Positions 45,676 to 58,533 of a stretch of DNA of 64,000 nt are shown one piece after another. The position numbers were made by a program, and so were the translations under genes. Below the pieces are notes generated by a model. That model did no database searches. It saw only the letters and a program-made list of their open reading frames with translations, and was not told where the DNA came from. The stretch covers positions 2,232,001 through 2,296,000 of the forward strand of contig CP124755.1 of NCBI GenBank assembly GCA_029972135.1. The letters are read 5' to 3'. The stretch's first letter is position 1. Each line of letters begins with the position of its first letter. The stretch is from Candidatus Thiocaldithrix dubininis (lineage in GTDB: Bacteria; Pseudomonadota; Gammaproteobacteria; Thiotrichales; Thiotrichaceae).

Positions 45676-47535
45676 TTAATTGGTCGGCAATTGACCCGGA
45701 TCATATTCCAAGAAGCTGCGTAGCATATCGGATCTACTAGGATGACGCAACTTTCTGAGCGCTTTTGCCTCAATCTGCCGAATCCGCTCACGGGTGACAT
45801 CAAACTGCTTGCCCACTTCTTCTAACGTATGGTCAGTATTCATATCAATGCCAAACCGCATACGTAATACCTTGGCTTCACGCGAGGTAAGGCTGGATAA
45901 CACTTCGCGGGTAACTTCAGCCAAACTAGAGCTAGTGGCAGAATCAATTGGTGACATGATATTGCCGTCTTCGATAAAGTCACCTAAATGTGAATCTTCA
46001 TCGTCACCAATTGGCGTTTCCATTGAAATCGGCTCTTTGGCAATTTTCAGAACTTTACGAATTTTGTCTTCCGGCATGTCCATTTCAACTGCCAATTCTT
46101 CCGGGGTCGCTTCCCTGCCCTTTTCTTGCAGCAATTTACGTGAAATACGATTGAGTTTGTTAATAGTTTCAATCATATGCACCGGAATACGAATGGTGCG
46201 TGCTTGGTCGGCAATCGAACGGGTAATCGCTTGGCGAATCCACCACGTTGCATAAGTTGAAAACTTATAACCCCGGCGGTATTCAAATTTATCCACCGCT
46301 TTCATTAAACCGATATTGCCTTCTTGGATTAAATCCAAGAATTGTAAGCCACGGTTGGTGTATTTCTTAGCAATTGAAATAACCAAACGTAAGTTGGCCT
46401 CCACCATTTCTTTCTTAGCACGTCGGGCTTTTGCTTCACCTACCGACATGCTGCGGTTAATGTCTTTAATTTGTGAAACGGTTAATGCGCATTCTTTTTC
46501 AATTTCCAGCAATTGTTTTTGCAAATTCTGGATTTTCGGCACTAATAAGAACAAATTAGCAGCATTTTTCTTGTCTTTGCAGTAGCGCTCTAACCAATTT
46601 AAATCGGTTTCATTTTGTGGAAAGCTATCAATGAAATCTTGACGACCCATACCGCCTTTTTGCACGCACAATTTCATAATTTGGCGTTCATCGCGGCGAA
46701 TACGCTCAACAATTTCATTTAATTGGCGCGTTAATTGGTCAATAATCGGCTGACCTAAACGGAACTCCATGAATTTAGAGGCTAAATTATCACGCGCCTG
46801 CGCATAAGCCACTTCATCATTATTGTTGCCTGCTTGTTTAACAGCTTCATACAATTCGCGTAATTCTGCAAATTTCTGACGTGCTTCTTCCGGATCTGGA
46901 CCAGTATCGACTGGATCAGCCGGTACAACATCTTCATCCTCATCTTCGACGGGCGCGTCTTCTGCACCTTCTAATAGCTCAGTTTCTTCAACTGGCAACT
47001 GGAACATGCTTATATCTTCATTGGGATTAGCAAAGCCATTGATAATGTCAGTGAGGCGGACTTCTTCAGTATCAATTTGCGCAGCTTTTTCCAATAAAAC
47101 TTCGGTTGATGCGGGGTATTGTGCCAAGGCGCGTAAAATTTCATTCAAACCCTCTTCAATCCGAATCGCGATTTGAATTTCACCTTCACGGGTTAATAAC
47201 TCAACCGTACCCATTTCGCGCATATACATACGCACAGGGTCGGTGGTTCTGCCAAAATCACTATCTACGCTGGCTAGGGCAGCCGCTGCTTCTTCTGCTG
47301 CTTCATCGTCGGCTTGCACCGCTTCATCATTTAGCAATAAAGAATCCGCGTCTGGCGCATGCTCGTAGACAGTAATGCCCATATCGTTGATCATGGCAAC
47401 GATATCTTCGATTTGTTCGGGGTCTACGATGGTATCAGGAAGATGGTCATTCACCTCGGCGTAGGTGAGGTAACCTTGCTCTTTACCCCGTGCAATCAAT
47501 TCTTTCAAACCAGATTGCTGCTCTTCTTGACTCAT
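45676..47535 (-). CDS. rpoD: RNA polymerase primary sigma factor (sigma-70)
   Basis: 619 residues. Region 1.1 (about 1-75), region 1.2 ([12 protein letters not shown]), a long acidic non-conserved segment (about 165-240), region 2 with [19 protein letters not shown] (DNA melting and -10 recognition), region 3, and region 4.2 with [22 protein letters not shown] (-35 recognition). It directs transcription of housekeeping genes, including the -35/-10 promoter proposed for the retron. It follows dnaG by 76 bp. The usual third gene of this block, rpsU, is not upstream of dnaG here. Confidence 0.98.
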   Translation of the reverse strand: MSQEEQQSGLKELIARGKEQGYLTYAEVNDHLPDTIVDPEQIEDIVAMINDMGITVYEHAPDADSLLLNDEAVQADDEAAEEAAAALASVDSDFGRTTDPVRMYMREMGTVELLTREGEIQIAIRIEEGLNEILRALAQYPASTEVLLEKAAQIDTEEVRLTDIINGFANPNEDISMFQLPVEETELLEGAEDAPVEDEDEDVVPADPVDTGPDPEEARQKFAELRELYEAVKQAGNNNDEVAYAQARDNLASKFMEFRLGQPIIDQLTRQLNEIVERIRRDERQIMKLCVQKGGMGRQDFIDSFPQNETDLNWLERYCKDKKNAANLFLLVPKIQNLQKQLLEIEKECALTVSQIKDINRSMSVGEAKARRAKKEMVEANLRLVISIAKKYTNRGLQFLDLIQEGNIGLMKAVDKFEYRRGYKFSTYATWWIRQAITRSIADQARTIRIPVHMIETINKLNRISRKLLQEKGREATPEELAVEMDMPEDKIRKVLKIAKEPISMETPIGDDEDSHLGDFIEDGNIMSPIDSATSSSLAEVTREVLSSLTSREAKVLRMRFGIDMNTDHTLEEVGKQFDVTRERIRQIEAKALRKLRHPSRSDMLRSFLEYDPGQLPTN

Positions 47536-47611
47536 GCCCTAAATGCCTCAGAAAAAAAGGTCGGTAATTATATCATAATTTTCTGAAATACAACGCGTAA
47601 GCTCGCTAATT

Positions 47612-49399
47612 TCATAGGGCTAAATTGTGTATTTCATCCAATATGACCAGTAAATCGTTGCGTTCTTGATCGGTTAGACCGCTCAATTGTTCCTTTTGCA
47701 CTAACAGATCAATTTTTTGCTGGAACGCTTGACGTTTAATCTCCACCAAACAGTCACGAAACTCCCTTTCACAGGTTGTTTCATCTAACAATGCGCGAAC
47801 CGTACTACTGTGTAGTTGTTGTAGTGCCTTCGCATAGGGACTATCCCGTAATTGTTCCACTAAAGTGGCAGTGTGTATTTGGGGATTTATTTCAATAATT
47901 TCAAGCAGTGTAAGAAATAAATTCAACCCCGGTACGGAAAACTGCGCCCACTGTTCGGGGTTACCGACTAATGGCGCTAAATATGGGAAATTCAACAATA
48001 ACACAATTGCATGCCGCATTGGAGTGCGCTGCAACATTTGCTTATTAATTGGCTTAGTTGCTTCTGCATTATCTGCCTTATTACGCTTATGTGCATATTG
48101 TTTAAATAAACGCTGTTGCGACGGATCTAAATTACCCAAACGCGCCAATTCTGGTAATAATTGTTTCTTTTGCAAAATATCCGGCATTTTCGCTAATAAC
48201 TCAGCCGCTTCTTTAATAAAGCGTGTGCGATCTTCCGTAATATTCAAAGTATAATTTTCACGAAAGCCTAATTGATTATTTAAACCAATTAAGAAAAAGC
48301 GGGTTAACGGTAACGCTTGTAACACGGCTGTTTCAAAATCTGCCTTACCTTCTTTGCGAATATAGGTATCCGGGTCTTCGCCTGTAGGCAAAAATAGAAA
48401 CTTAACTTGGCGCTCATCCGTTAGTTCAGGTAAGGCGTTTTCTAAAGCACGCCATGCTGCTTGTTTACCCGCACGGTCACCGTCAAAACAAAACACAATT
48501 TCCGGCACAACACGAAACAATTGTTGAATATGTTCCGTGGTAGTTGCAGTACCTAAGGTTGCCACAGCATAGCTAATGCCATATTGCGCCAAGGCAATGA
48601 CATCCATATAACCTTCAACCACCACTAAACGTTCGATCTGCCGCGTATTTTGCCGGGCTTCGTATAAGCCGTAGAGTTCTGAACCTTTATGAAACACTTC
48701 GGTTTCCGGCGAGTTGAGATATTTGGGTGTATCGTTACCTAATACTCGCCCACCGAAACCGATTACTCGCCCGCGCCGATCTCGAATAGGGAACATAATA
48801 CGATCCCGAAAGCGGTCATAAATGCGCCCTTGTTCATTCTGAATCGCCAAGCCTGTGGCTAATAATTTATCTGCCCCATAAGTTTGAAAGTGCTGAGCAA
48901 TGTTATCCCAAGCGGCTGGCGCATAACCTAAATTAAATTGCTGAATAATGGTTTGACTTAAGCCACGTTGTTGTAAGTAGTTGAGAGCTGGTGAAAATTT
49001 TGGCAATTGCTGTTGATACCATTCACTGACCTTAGTTAACAAATGGTAAAGATTTTGATCCGCTTTTGGTTTTTTTGGTGCATCGCTTGCACCTTCACGG
49101 GGGACACTCACTCCCGCAGTGCGTGCTAAGGCTTCGATAGCTTCGACATATTCTAAATTTTCATATTCCATCAAAAAAGAGATGGCTGACCCGTGTACGC
49201 CGCAACCAAAACAGTGATAGAACTGCTTATTCGGACTTACCGTAAAAGATGGGGTTTTTTCATTGTGAAACGGACAACAAGCCATATATTCACGTCCTGC
49301 TTTCTTCAAAGCAATACGCGATCCGATCACTTCCACAATGTCGACGCGGCTAAGCAATTGCTCGATAAATTCCTTAGGAATACGACCGATGTGACTCAT
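47612..49399 (-). CDS. dnaG: DNA primase
   Basis: 595 residues. The N-terminal zinc-binding domain is CCPFHNEKTPSF followed by FYHCFGCGVHG. The TOPRIM catalytic core has VVEGYMDVIALAQYG and CFDGDRAGKQAA. A helical C-terminal domain binds the DnaB helicase. It makes RNA primers for replication. The start is the ATG at 49399 with AGAG upstream. It is divergent from gltB, so the 97-bp gap to gltB must hold both promoters. Confidence 0.97.
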   Translation of the reverse strand: MSHIGRIPKEFIEQLLSRVDIVEVIGSRIALKKAGREYMACCPFHNEKTPSFTVSPNKQFYHCFGCGVHGSAISFLMEYENLEYVEAIEALARTAGVSVPREGASDAPKKPKADQNLYHLLTKVSEWYQQQLPKFSPALNYLQQRGLSQTIIQQFNLGYAPAAWDNIAQHFQTYGADKLLATGLAIQNEQGRIYDRFRDRIMFPIRDRRGRVIGFGGRVLGNDTPKYLNSPETEVFHKGSELYGLYEARQNTRQIERLVVVEGYMDVIALAQYGISYAVATLGTATTTEHIQQLFRVVPEIVFCFDGDRAGKQAAWRALENALPELTDERQVKFLFLPTGEDPDTYIRKEGKADFETAVLQALPLTRFFLIGLNNQLGFRENYTLNITEDRTRFIKEAAELLAKMPDILQKKQLLPELARLGNLDPSQQRLFKQYAHKRNKADNAEATKPINKQMLQRTPMRHAIVLLLNFPYLAPLVGNPEQWAQFSVPGLNLFLTLLEIIEINPQIHTATLVEQLRDSPYAKALQQLHSSTVRALLDETTCEREFRDCLVEIKRQAFQQKIDLLVQKEQLSGLTDQERNDLLVILDEIHNLAL

Positions 49400-49496
49400 A
49401 AGGTCTCTTTTCTAAATGGGAAAAACGCGCTATGGTGTCTAGCCCTAATTGTGTTTGTGTTTCATAATAGCAACCCCTTTATTGCCTGAGATTCCG

Positions 49497-52400
49497 ATGA
49501 GATACACTGAACTACCCCCAGCGCAAGGGTTGTATGACCCTAGCTTTGAACATGATGCTTGCGGCATGGGTTTTGTGGCGCACTTAAAAGGTGTTAAGTC
49601 CCATAGAATCGTCCAACAGGCATTAAAAGTATTAACTCACATGGAGCACCGGGGTGCTCGGGGTTGTGAAGAGAATACCGGCGATGGTGCAGGTATTTTA
49701 ATTCAAATCCCTCATAAATTTTTAGTAACCGAGTGTAAATCGCTCAGCATTAAGTTACCAGAAGTCGGGCAATACGCGGTGGGTATGGTTTTTCTCCCAC
49801 AAGATAGCGAAGCTCGTGCTGAATGCGGCGAGATTCTAGCACGGATTATAGTCGAAGAAGGTCAAACCTTGTTAGGTTGGCGCGATGTGCCGATCAATCC
49901 TACTCCATTAGGCGAAAGTGCGCTAAGAGCCATGCCTCATGTAAGGATGGTGTTTGTTGGCAAATCGGACGATGTGGCAGAAGGGTTAGAGTTCGAGCGC
50001 AAACTATACGTCATTCGTAAACGCACTGAAAACGAAGTTGAAGCCAACAATGCAGCGGGACATATTTATTTCCCAAGCTTGTCTTCACGCACCATTGTTT
50101 ACAAAGGTATGTTGACTACTGAACAAGTGGGGCAATACTACTTAGACCTTGCTAATCCGGCGATTGAAACCGCGATTGCAATGGTGCACTCACGTTTCTC
50201 AACCAATACCTTCCCCAGCTGGTCACGCGCCCATCCGAATCGTTATTTGATTCACAACGGTGAAATCAATACGTTACGTGGCAATGTTAACTGGATGAAT
50301 GCCCGTCAAGGTACGATTAAAACAGACGTATTCAAGACTGACATTAAAAACTTATTCCCCTTGGTGAATACCAATGGTAGTGACTCGGCGATGTTTGATA
50401 ACACGCTAGAATTCATGTACTTGTCTGGTTATTCATTACCGCACGCAATGATGATGATGGTGCCCGAACCGTGGGCTAATCATGAAAGCATGAGTGCGGA
50501 AAAACGCGCATTCTATGAATATCACAGTTGCTTAATGGAACCGTGGGACGGTCCTGCGGCAATGGGCTTCACTGATGGTACATTAGTCGGTGCGACCTTA
50601 GACCGGAATGGTTTACGCCCTTCGCGTTATTACGTAACCAACGATGACATGATTATTTTGGCATCCGAAGTTGGCGTATTAGAAGACTTAGACCAAAGCA
50701 CTGTTATTTCTAAACAACGTCTACAACCGGGTCGTATGTTATTGGTGGATACGGCACAAGGTCGTATTGTCACCGATGAAGAAATTAAACATCAGATTGC
50801 CACTGCACAGCCGTATCAACAATGGTTGGATGCTAATCTGGTTGAACTGAAAGCGTTGCCAACTGCGCCGGATATTCCATTGCCTGAACATGATAAATTG
50901 GTACAACGCCAAAAAATGTTCGGTTATACCTATGAAGATGTGCGTAAAGTGATTGTGCCGATGGCACTCACCAGCATTGATCCATTGGGCGCAATGGGCG
51001 TGGATGCACCGATTGCCGTGTTGTCTAACCATACACAACCGTTGTTTAACTATTTTAAACAGTTATTTGCGCAGGTAACGAACCCACCAATTGATGCGAT
51101 TCGTGAAGAGATCGTAACTTCTTCACTAACCACCTTGGGTTCAGAAGGCGATATTACGCATCCGACCGCAGAAAGCTGTCATCAGATTCTGTTAAAAACG
51201 CCCATTTTGGATAATGAAGAATTAGCCAAATTGGTACATGTACAACATACCGGTTTTAAAAGCCAAACCTTGCCCATTCTGTTCCGTGCCGCCGCCGGTG
51301 AAGCCGAATTAGCAGTGGCAATGGATAAGCTGTGTGCCGCGACCGAATCAGCAGTGGATGCTGGTGTGAATATTATTGTGCTGTCTGACCGTTTAGCAGA
51401 CGCTGATAATGCACCGATTCCGTCTCTATTAGCGATTGCAGGCGTACATCATCATCTGATTCGTCAAGGCAAACGCACGAAAGTTAGCTTAATTCTTGAA
51501 TCGGCTGAACCGCGTCAGGTTCATCATTTCTGTACCTTATTAGGCTATGGTGCGCAAGCGATTAACCCGTACTTAGCGTTTGATACGATTGAAGATTTAA
51601 TGCGCGAAGGCTTATTGCCGGGCTTAGATTTCGACCAAGCGGTACACAAATATATTAAAGGTGTTACCAAAGGTGTGATTAAAGTCATGTCAAAAATTGG
51701 TATCTCCACGATTCAATCGTATCGGGGAGCGCAAATTTTTGAAGCCTTGGGTATTAGCAATGAAGTCATTGATAAATACTTCACGGCAACCGCTTCACGG
51801 ATTGGCGGGATTGACCTAAAAACCATCGCTAAAGAAACTTTATATCGCCATGCTCGCGCCTATGAATTCCACGATGCTGAACAACGCTCCTTACGGGCAG
51901 GCAGTGTGTTCCAATGGCGGGATGGCGAAGAAGAGCACATGTATAACCCTTCCACCATTTATACCTTGCAAAAGGCAGTGCGCTTGGGTGACTACCAATT
52001 GTATAAACAATACAGCAAGTTATTGCATGAAGATGCGGAAGTTAAATTTAACTTACGTAACTTATTAGACTTTAACTTTGCGGAAAACCCGATTCCTTTA
52101 AGCGAAGTTGAACCAGCGACCTCGATTGTCAAACGCTTTAAATCGGGCGCGATGTCTTTCGGTTCAATCAGTAAAGAAGCGCATGAAGCCTTAGCCATTG
52201 CCATGAACCGTTTAGGCGGTAAATCGAATTCAGGTGAAGGCGGTGAAGACCCTAAACGTTATACGCCAGATCCGAACGGCGATTCACGTAATAGTGCGAT
52301 TAAACAGGTCGCTTCTGGTCGTTTCGGTGTCACTAGCTATTACTTAAACAATGCGGATGAAATCCAAATTAAGTTAGCACAAGGTGCAAAACCGGGCGAA

Positions 52401-54098
52401 GGCGGTCAATTACCGGGTAAGAAAGTCTATCCGTGGGTGGCCCGCGTGCGGGGTACAACACCGGGGGTAGGTTTGATTTCCCCACCACCGCATCACGATA
52501 TTTACTCGATTGAAGACTTAGCCCAGCTTATTTACGACTTGAAAAATGCGAATAAACGCGCCCGTATCAATGTCAAATTAGTTTCTGAGGTGGGTGTTGG
52601 CACGATTGCAGCAGGGGTAGCGAAAGGTAAAGCCGACGTTATTCTGATTTCTGGTTATGACGGTGGCACAGGTGCATCACCGAAAACCAGTGTGCAACAT
52701 GCTGGTTTACCGTGGGAATTAGGCTTAGCGGAAACGCATCAAACCTTGTTACTCAATAATTTACGCAGTCGGGTACGCTTAGAAACTGACGGTAAATTAA
52801 TGACTGGGCGTGATGTAGCCGTGGCTGCTTTATTGGGTGCTGAAGAATACGGTTTTGCGACCTTACCTTTAGTTGCCTTAGGTTGTGTCATGATGCGCGT
52901 GTGCCATCAAGATACTTGTCCTGTCGGTATTGCAACCCAAAACCCAGAGCTTCGCAAAAAATACGCAGGTCACCCGCAATATGTGGTTAACTTGTTGATG
53001 TTTATTGCCGAAGAACTACGCGAATACATGGCGAAGTTAGGCTTCCGTACTGTGGATGAAATGATCGGGCGGGTGGATAAATTGCGCCAAGACCCGAACA
53101 ATGCCAAGGGTCACTGGAAAGCGGCAATGGTGGATTTAAGTAAAATCCTCTATACGCCTACCGTTGAAAATTGTGATGGTGTGCGTCAATTACGTATTCA
53201 AGATCACGGTATTGAACATACTTTGGATGAAACTCACGTTTATCCGGTGTGTAAACCTGCGATTGAAAACGGTACAGCAGTTAAAGCAACCTTTGCGATT
53301 CGTAATATTGACCGGGTAGTCGGCACGATTACGGGGTCTGAATTAACCCGTAAATACGGTGCAAATGGTTTACCGGAAGATACCATTCAATTGAAATTTA
53401 ATGGTTCAGCGGGGCAAAGCTTTGGTGCATTCCTTCCCAAAGGTATGACCTTAGAGTTAGAAGGTGATGCCAATGACTATATTGGTAAGGGCTTATCTGG
53501 CGGTAAAATTATTGTTTACCCAACCAAAAACTCTAACTTCATTGCAGAAGACAATATCTTAATCGGCAATGTAGCTTTCTTTGGGGCAAGCGGCGGTGAA
53601 GCTTATATCAATGGCGTGGCGGGTGAACGTTTCTGTGTACGTAACTCTGGCGTTAAAGTTGTGGTTGAAGGCACAGGCGATCACGGTTGTGAATACATGA
53701 CTGGCGGGCGCGTCGTGGTATTAGGTAAAGTCGGGCGTAACTTCGGCGCAGGTATGTCCGGCGGCGTGGCGTATGTCTATGACCCCAGCGGCATTTTAGC
53801 AGTAAGTGGTAATACCGAAATGGTAAGCTACACTGCACTCAGCGACGCACAAGATAAGGCTGAAGTGAAAGCCATGATCGAAAAACATGTATTGCATACC
53901 GGCAGCGAACGGGGCAGCATGATTTTAAGTGATTGGGATAAATACTCAGCGCAGTTTGTTCGCGTTATGCCAAACGATTATGAACGTATGCTAGAAGCGA
54001 TTGCCGTATTTGAAGCTAAAGGCTTAGCCGGTGAAGATGCATTAATGGCCGCGTTTTCCGCAAACAATAGCGATGCTTCACGCGTCGGCGGCAACTAA
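49497..54098 (+). CDS. gltB: glutamate synthase (NADPH), large subunit
   Basis: 1533 residues from the ATG at 49497; a GTG 16 codons upstream adds unconserved sequence. The N-terminal glutaminase domain begins with Cys22 (HDACGMGF) after a short propeptide that is removed to free the catalytic cysteine. The FMN-binding synthase domain has [13 protein letters not shown] and [13 protein letters not shown]. The 3Fe-4S cluster cysteines are in [12 protein letters not shown] (Cx5Cx4C). The C-terminal domain is a Gly-rich beta-helix. With GltD it converts 2-oxoglutarate and glutamine into two glutamates. gltD follows after 12 bp. Confidence 0.98.
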   Translation: MRYTELPPAQGLYDPSFEHDACGMGFVAHLKGVKSHRIVQQALKVLTHMEHRGARGCEENTGDGAGILIQIPHKFLVTECKSLSIKLPEVGQYAVGMVFLPQDSEARAECGEILARIIVEEGQTLLGWRDVPINPTPLGESALRAMPHVRMVFVGKSDDVAEGLEFERKLYVIRKRTENEVEANNAAGHIYFPSLSSRTIVYKGMLTTEQVGQYYLDLANPAIETAIAMVHSRFSTNTFPSWSRAHPNRYLIHNGEINTLRGNVNWMNARQGTIKTDVFKTDIKNLFPLVNTNGSDSAMFDNTLEFMYLSGYSLPHAMMMMVPEPWANHESMSAEKRAFYEYHSCLMEPWDGPAAMGFTDGTLVGATLDRNGLRPSRYYVTNDDMIILASEVGVLEDLDQSTVISKQRLQPGRMLLVDTAQGRIVTDEEIKHQIATAQPYQQWLDANLVELKALPTAPDIPLPEHDKLVQRQKMFGYTYEDVRKVIVPMALTSIDPLGAMGVDAPIAVLSNHTQPLFNYFKQLFAQVTNPPIDAIREEIVTSSLTTLGSEGDITHPTAESCHQILLKTPILDNEELAKLVHVQHTGFKSQTLPILFRAAAGEAELAVAMDKLCAATESAVDAGVNIIVLSDRLADADNAPIPSLLAIAGVHHHLIRQGKRTKVSLILESAEPRQVHHFCTLLGYGAQAINPYLAFDTIEDLMREGLLPGLDFDQAVHKYIKGVTKGVIKVMSKIGISTIQSYRGAQIFEALGISNEVIDKYFTATASRIGGIDLKTIAKETLYRHARAYEFHDAEQRSLRAGSVFQWRDGEEEHMYNPSTIYTLQKAVRLGDYQLYKQYSKLLHEDAEVKFNLRNLLDFNFAENPIPLSEVEPATSIVKRFKSGAMSFGSISKEAHEALAIAMNRLGGKSNSGEGGEDPKRYTPDPNGDSRNSAIKQVASGRFGVTSYYLNNADEIQIKLAQGAKPGEGGQLPGKKVYPWVARVRGTTPGVGLISPPPHHDIYSIEDLAQLIYDLKNANKRARINVKLVSEVGVGTIAAGVAKGKADVILISGYDGGTGASPKTSVQHAGLPWELGLAETHQTLLLNNLRSRVRLETDGKLMTGRDVAVAALLGAEEYGFATLPLVALGCVMMRVCHQDTCPVGIATQNPELRKKYAGHPQYVVNLLMFIAEELREYMAKLGFRTVDEMIGRVDKLRQDPNNAKGHWKAAMVDLSKILYTPTVENCDGVRQLRIQDHGIEHTLDETHVYPVCKPAIENGTAVKATFAIRNIDRVVGTITGSELTRKYGANGLPEDTIQLKFNGSAGQSFGAFLPKGMTLELEGDANDYIGKGLSGGKIIVYPTKNSNFIAEDNILIGNVAFFGASGGEAYINGVAGERFCVRNSGVKVVVEGTGDHGCEYMTGGRVVVLGKVGRNFGAGMSGGVAYVYDPSGILAVSGNTEMVSYTALSDAQDKAEVKAMIEKHVLHTGSERGSMILSDWDKYSAQFVRVMPNDYERMLEAIAVFEAKGLAGEDALMAAFSANNSDASRVGGN

Positions 54099-54110
54099 GG
54101 AGATACTAAG

Positions 54111-55601
54111 ATGGGAAAACCAACGGGCTTCCTTGAATATCAACGTGACTTACCGGCTGACCGCGCACCATTAGAACGTATCAAAGACTGGAAGGAATTC
54201 CACTTACACTTTGATCGTGAGGTAGATAGCCGTATTCAAGGCGCACGCTGCATGGAATGTGGCGTGCCCTTCTGCCAAACCGGGCGCATCTTGCCCGGTG
54301 GCGCAAGTGGCTGTCCGGTACACAACCTCATTCCTGAATGGAATGATATGATTTTCCGGGGTTTATGGCGTGAAGCGTTTGAACGCTTACGCATGACCAA
54401 CAACTTTCCGGAATTTACTGGGCGCGTCTGCCCCGCACCCTGCGAAGGTTCTTGTACCTTAGGTATTAATGAACCGCCGGTCACGATTAAGCTGAATGAA
54501 GTCAGTATTATCGACAAAGCCTTTGAAGAAGGTTGGATTCAACCCACACCACCAGCACACCGTACTGGTAAAAAAGTGGCGGTAATTGGCTCAGGACCTG
54601 CGGGATTAGCGTGTGCGGATCAATTGAATAAAGCCGGGCATACGGTAACGGTTTACGAACGTGCTGACCGGATCGGTGGTTTGTTGATGTACGGCATTCC
54701 GAATATGAAGTTAGATAAACAAGACGTAGTACAACGTCGGGTCGATCTAATGGCAGCGGAAGGCGTAAATTTTGTTACGGGCGTAGAAGTCGGCAAAGAC
54801 TTAGCCGCCGAACAATTACGTAGTGAATTTGATGCGGTGGTTTTATGTGCTGGCGCAACACAACCGCGTAATTTGTCCGTAGAAGGTCGCAATCTGCAAG
54901 GCGTTTATTACGCTATGGATTTCTTAACAGCTAATACTAAAAGCTTGTTAGATTCCAACCTTGAGAACGGCCACTATATCTCGGCGAAAGATAAACATGT
55001 AGTGGTAATCGGTGGTGGTGATACCGGTACAGACTGCGTGGGTACATCCGTGCGTCATGGCTGCAAATCTGTACGCCAATTAGAAATTATGCCACGTCTG
55101 CCAGATTCACGTCAGAATGATAACCCATGGCCGGAATGGCCGCGTGTGCATAAAGTTGATTACGGTCAAGAAGAAGCGGCGGCTGTGTTTGGTCGTGATC
55201 CGCGTGATTATCTGGTATCGACCCAGAAAATCGTGGGTGACGAAGCCGGTAATGTGCAAGCCATTCACACTATTAAAGTACGCTGGGAACAAAGCGAAAC
55301 CGGGCGTATGAACTTAATGGAAGTGGCTAATTCTGAGGAAGTGATTCCAGCGGATTTAGTATTGCTGGCAATGGGTTTCACAGGGCCAGAAAAAACCTTG
55401 ATCGACGCATTACGCCTTGATACTGACCCTCGTGGCAATGTTAAAGCCGACTACGGCAAATATGCGACTAATTTACCCGGTGTATTTGCAGCCGGTGATA
55501 TGCGTCGCGGGCAAAGCTTAGTGGTCTGGGCAATTCACGAAGGACGCGAAGCGGCGCGTGAATGTGATCGTTTCTTAATGGGTAAGACTTACTTGCCTTA
55601 A
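54111..55601 (+). CDS. gltD: glutamate synthase (NADPH), small subunit
   Basis: 496 residues, slightly longer than E. coli GltD (472). N-terminal cysteines for the 4Fe-4S clusters ([28 protein letters not shown]) are followed by an FAD-binding [17 protein letters not shown] and an NADPH-binding [13 protein letters not shown]. It passes electrons from NADPH to GltB. AAGGAG precedes the ATG, and a terminator follows the stop. Confidence 0.98.
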   Translation: MGKPTGFLEYQRDLPADRAPLERIKDWKEFHLHFDREVDSRIQGARCMECGVPFCQTGRILPGGASGCPVHNLIPEWNDMIFRGLWREAFERLRMTNNFPEFTGRVCPAPCEGSCTLGINEPPVTIKLNEVSIIDKAFEEGWIQPTPPAHRTGKKVAVIGSGPAGLACADQLNKAGHTVTVYERADRIGGLLMYGIPNMKLDKQDVVQRRVDLMAAEGVNFVTGVEVGKDLAAEQLRSEFDAVVLCAGATQPRNLSVEGRNLQGVYYAMDFLTANTKSLLDSNLENGHYISAKDKHVVVIGGGDTGTDCVGTSVRHGCKSVRQLEIMPRLPDSRQNDNPWPEWPRVHKVDYGQEEAAAVFGRDPRDYLVSTQKIVGDEAGNVQAIHTIKVRWEQSETGRMNLMEVANSEEVIPADLVLLAMGFTGPEKTLIDALRLDTDPRGNVKADYGKYATNLPGVFAAGDMRRGQSLVVWAIHEGREAARECDRFLMGKTYLP

Positions 55602-55611
55602 ACGTAACTTT

Positions 55612-55650
55612 TTATCCCTTCTACATTTTTAGTGGAAGGGATAATTTCTT
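55612..55650 (+). terminator. Rho-independent terminator of gltBD
   Basis: TTATCCCTTC (55612-55621) pairs perfectly with GAAGGGATAA (55635-55644); TTTCTTTT follows. Confidence 0.85.
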
Positions 55651-55654
55651 TTAA

Positions 55655-56366
<712 letters not shown>

Positions 56367-56383
56367 ATTTGTATGCGCTCTGT

Positions 56384-56398
56384 GTAAAAAAATGTAAA
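56384..56398 (+). promoter_or_regulatory. CpxR box upstream of cpxRA
   Basis: GTAAA, five bases, GTAAA: an exact match to the CpxR consensus. It lies 71 bp before the cpxR start, consistent with positive autoregulation of the operon by phosphorylated CpxR. Confidence 0.78.
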
Positions 56399-56468
56399 AG
56401 CGGTAGGGTTCTTTTACAGAGCTTTGTATGATGAGCGACGCATAACACCTACTTACGGGATACCCACG

Positions 56469-57158
56469 ATGAGTCATTTATTACTGGTGGATGATGATAT
56501 TGAACTGACTCAAATGCTGGGTGAATACCTCGAACAAGAAGGGTTTACCGTTACCTTAGTGCATCATGGCGAAGCCGCTATTCAAGCTTTAAACGCGCAT
56601 AGTTTTGCCTTGATTGTATTAGATGTCATGATGCCGGGGCTATCCGGTATTGAAGTGTTAAGCCGCATTCGTTTAACGAGTCAAATTCCCGTGTTAATGC
56701 TGACGGCTCGCGGCGATGACATTGATCGCATTATTGGTTTAGAACTGGGCGCAGATGATTATGTACCCAAACCTTGTTTGCCACGGGAATTGGTAGCACG
56801 GATTCGAGCAATTTTGCGACGCGCACAAACAGAAACACAAACCAACCCACAACGAAATAACACTACAAAAGGCGCATTAAGCTTACAGCGCAGCACGCGC
56901 CAAGCCAGCTTAAACGGGCAACTTTTGGATTTAACCAGCACCGAATTTAATTTATTAGATGTATTGTTCCAATACGCGGGGCAACCTGTTAGTAAGCAAG
57001 ATTTATCACAGTACGGTTTAGGGCGGCATTTAACCCGTTACGACCGGAGTATTGATGTACACATGAGCAGCATTCGCCACAAATTAGGGCAATTGGCAGA
57101 CGGACGTTCCTATATCCAGACCATTCGTGGCATGGGTTATCAATTAATTTGGGAATAA
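56469..57158 (+). CDS. cpxR: OmpR-family response regulator, CpxR-like
   Basis: 229 residues from the ATG at 56469 (GGGA eight bases upstream); the frame opens 15 codons earlier without support. The receiver domain has DDD (residues 8-10), the phospho-acceptor in LIVLDVMMPGLSG and the Lys in DDYVPKPC. The winged-helix output domain has LDLTSTEFNLLDVL and YIQTIRGMGYQL. The order cpxR-cpxA with a 4-bp gap and the CpxR box upstream support the assignment. It controls envelope-stress genes. No cpxP-like gene is adjacent. Confidence 0.9.
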   Translation: MSHLLLVDDDIELTQMLGEYLEQEGFTVTLVHHGEAAIQALNAHSFALIVLDVMMPGLSGIEVLSRIRLTSQIPVLMLTARGDDIDRIIGLELGADDYVPKPCLPRELVARIRAILRRAQTETQTNPQRNNTTKGALSLQRSTRQASLNGQLLDLTSTEFNLLDVLFQYAGQPVSKQDLSQYGLGRHLTRYDRSIDVHMSSIRHKLGQLADGRSYIQTIRGMGYQLIWE

Positions 57159-57162
57159 AGAT

Positions 57163-58533
57163 ATGGGACGTTTATTCTGGAAAATATTATTTACCTTTTG
57201 GTCCACTTTATTATTAGCGGGTTTGGTGACGGGCTTTGCAGTTTGGTTACAACAACGCGAAATGCAAAATGCACAGACAGATTTAAGCCAACAACCGAGT
57301 TCCATTATGGCAATTCGCGCGGCGGCGAATACTTATGTGTTCGCCGGTAAAACCGCCTTAACCAATTTACTGCAAGAACAACAACAGGAAGCACCCGCCA
57401 GTGCGCAAGTGTATGCAGTGGATGATAAAGGGCAGGAGCTGTTAGGGCGTAGTATTGCTAGCGATATTGTCGAACGAATCCGCACTAGCGTAATGAACGA
57501 TGAAAAGCAACCTGCCTCGGCGCGTTTAGTCATTGCTAATAATGTGAGTTATTTATTATTTGTACCGAAACAGAATGCTAATGCCCAAATCAATCCACGT
57601 AAACGTAGCTTTTTCGCACGTTCACATGTGCCAAGCTGGTTACTCATTAGCATTGGCATCGTGGTGAGTTTTATATCCAGTTGGTTACTGGCGTCTTACT
57701 TTTCGCGTCCCATTCGTACCTTACGCCAAGCCTTTCACGGTTTAGCGGAAGGTAATCTGGCGCAGCGGGTTAACCCAGCAATGGGTACTCGGCGCGATGA
57801 ATTAAGTGATTTAAGCCGTGACTTCGATCACATGGCCGAACAAATTCAAAGCCTGATGCATTCGCAAAAACGCTTATTGCATGACGTTTCACATGAATTA
57901 CGCTCACCCTTAGCGCGATTACAAGTCAGCATTGGTTTAGCGCGACAACAACCCGAGCGCTGTTTACAAACCTTAGAACGGATCGAACGTGAGGCGCAGC
58001 GTTTAGATCATTTAGTGGGTGAGGTTTTAACCTTATCGCGTTTGGAAGCAGGTGTTCCGCAAGCGATTGATGAATATTTGGATATTTTAGAGCTGTTAGA
58101 TGCAGTAGTTGATGATGCACGGTTTGAAGCGCAAGCCTTAAATAAACAAGTGAATTTCTATTGTGAGCTAGGCGATGCATTAATTACTAAAGGCTACGGC
58201 GAATTATTATTCCGTGCTTTTGATAATGTGATTCGCAATGCCTTACACCACACCCCAGAACACAGCAGTGTACAGGTTTCGGTGCAATGGTTAGCCGATA
58301 TGCAACAATTGCAAGTGACGGTCGAAGATTGTGGCAAGGGCGTCGATCCCGAGGAATTACAGTCGATTTTTGCCGCCTTCCAACGCAGCCAACAACCCAG
58401 CGCACATAAAGGTTACGGTTTAGGTTTAGCCATTGCCCGCCGTGCGATTGAAACCCATCAAGGGCGAATTTGGGCAGAAAACCGCAGTGAAGGCGGTTTA
58501 CGCATTAGTATTTTATTGCCGATTAAGCCTTAG
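57163..58533 (+). CDS. cpxA: envelope-stress sensor histidine kinase, CpxA-like
   Basis: 456 residues, equal to E. coli CpxA in size. Two membrane helices (about 7-28 and 160-182) flank a periplasmic sensor domain (about 30-158). HAMP (SYFSRPIRTLRQAFHGLAEGNL) follows, then the phospho-acceptor motif LLHDVSHELRSPLARLQ and an HATPase domain (NVIRNALHHTP, DCGKGVDPEEL, GYGLGLAIARRAI). It senses misfolded envelope proteins and phosphorylates CpxR. Its 3' end overlaps the convergent FAD-protein gene by 11 bp. Confidence 0.9.
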   Translation: MGRLFWKILFTFWSTLLLAGLVTGFAVWLQQREMQNAQTDLSQQPSSIMAIRAAANTYVFAGKTALTNLLQEQQQEAPASAQVYAVDDKGQELLGRSIASDIVERIRTSVMNDEKQPASARLVIANNVSYLLFVPKQNANAQINPRKRSFFARSHVPSWLLISIGIVVSFISSWLLASYFSRPIRTLRQAFHGLAEGNLAQRVNPAMGTRRDELSDLSRDFDHMAEQIQSLMHSQKRLLHDVSHELRSPLARLQVSIGLARQQPERCLQTLERIEREAQRLDHLVGEVLTLSRLEAGVPQAIDEYLDILELLDAVVDDARFEAQALNKQVNFYCELGDALITKGYGELLFRAFDNVIRNALHHTPEHSSVQVSVQWLADMQQLQVTVEDCGKGVDPEELQSIFAAFQRSQQPSAHKGYGLGLAIARRAIETHQGRIWAENRSEGGLRISILLPIKP

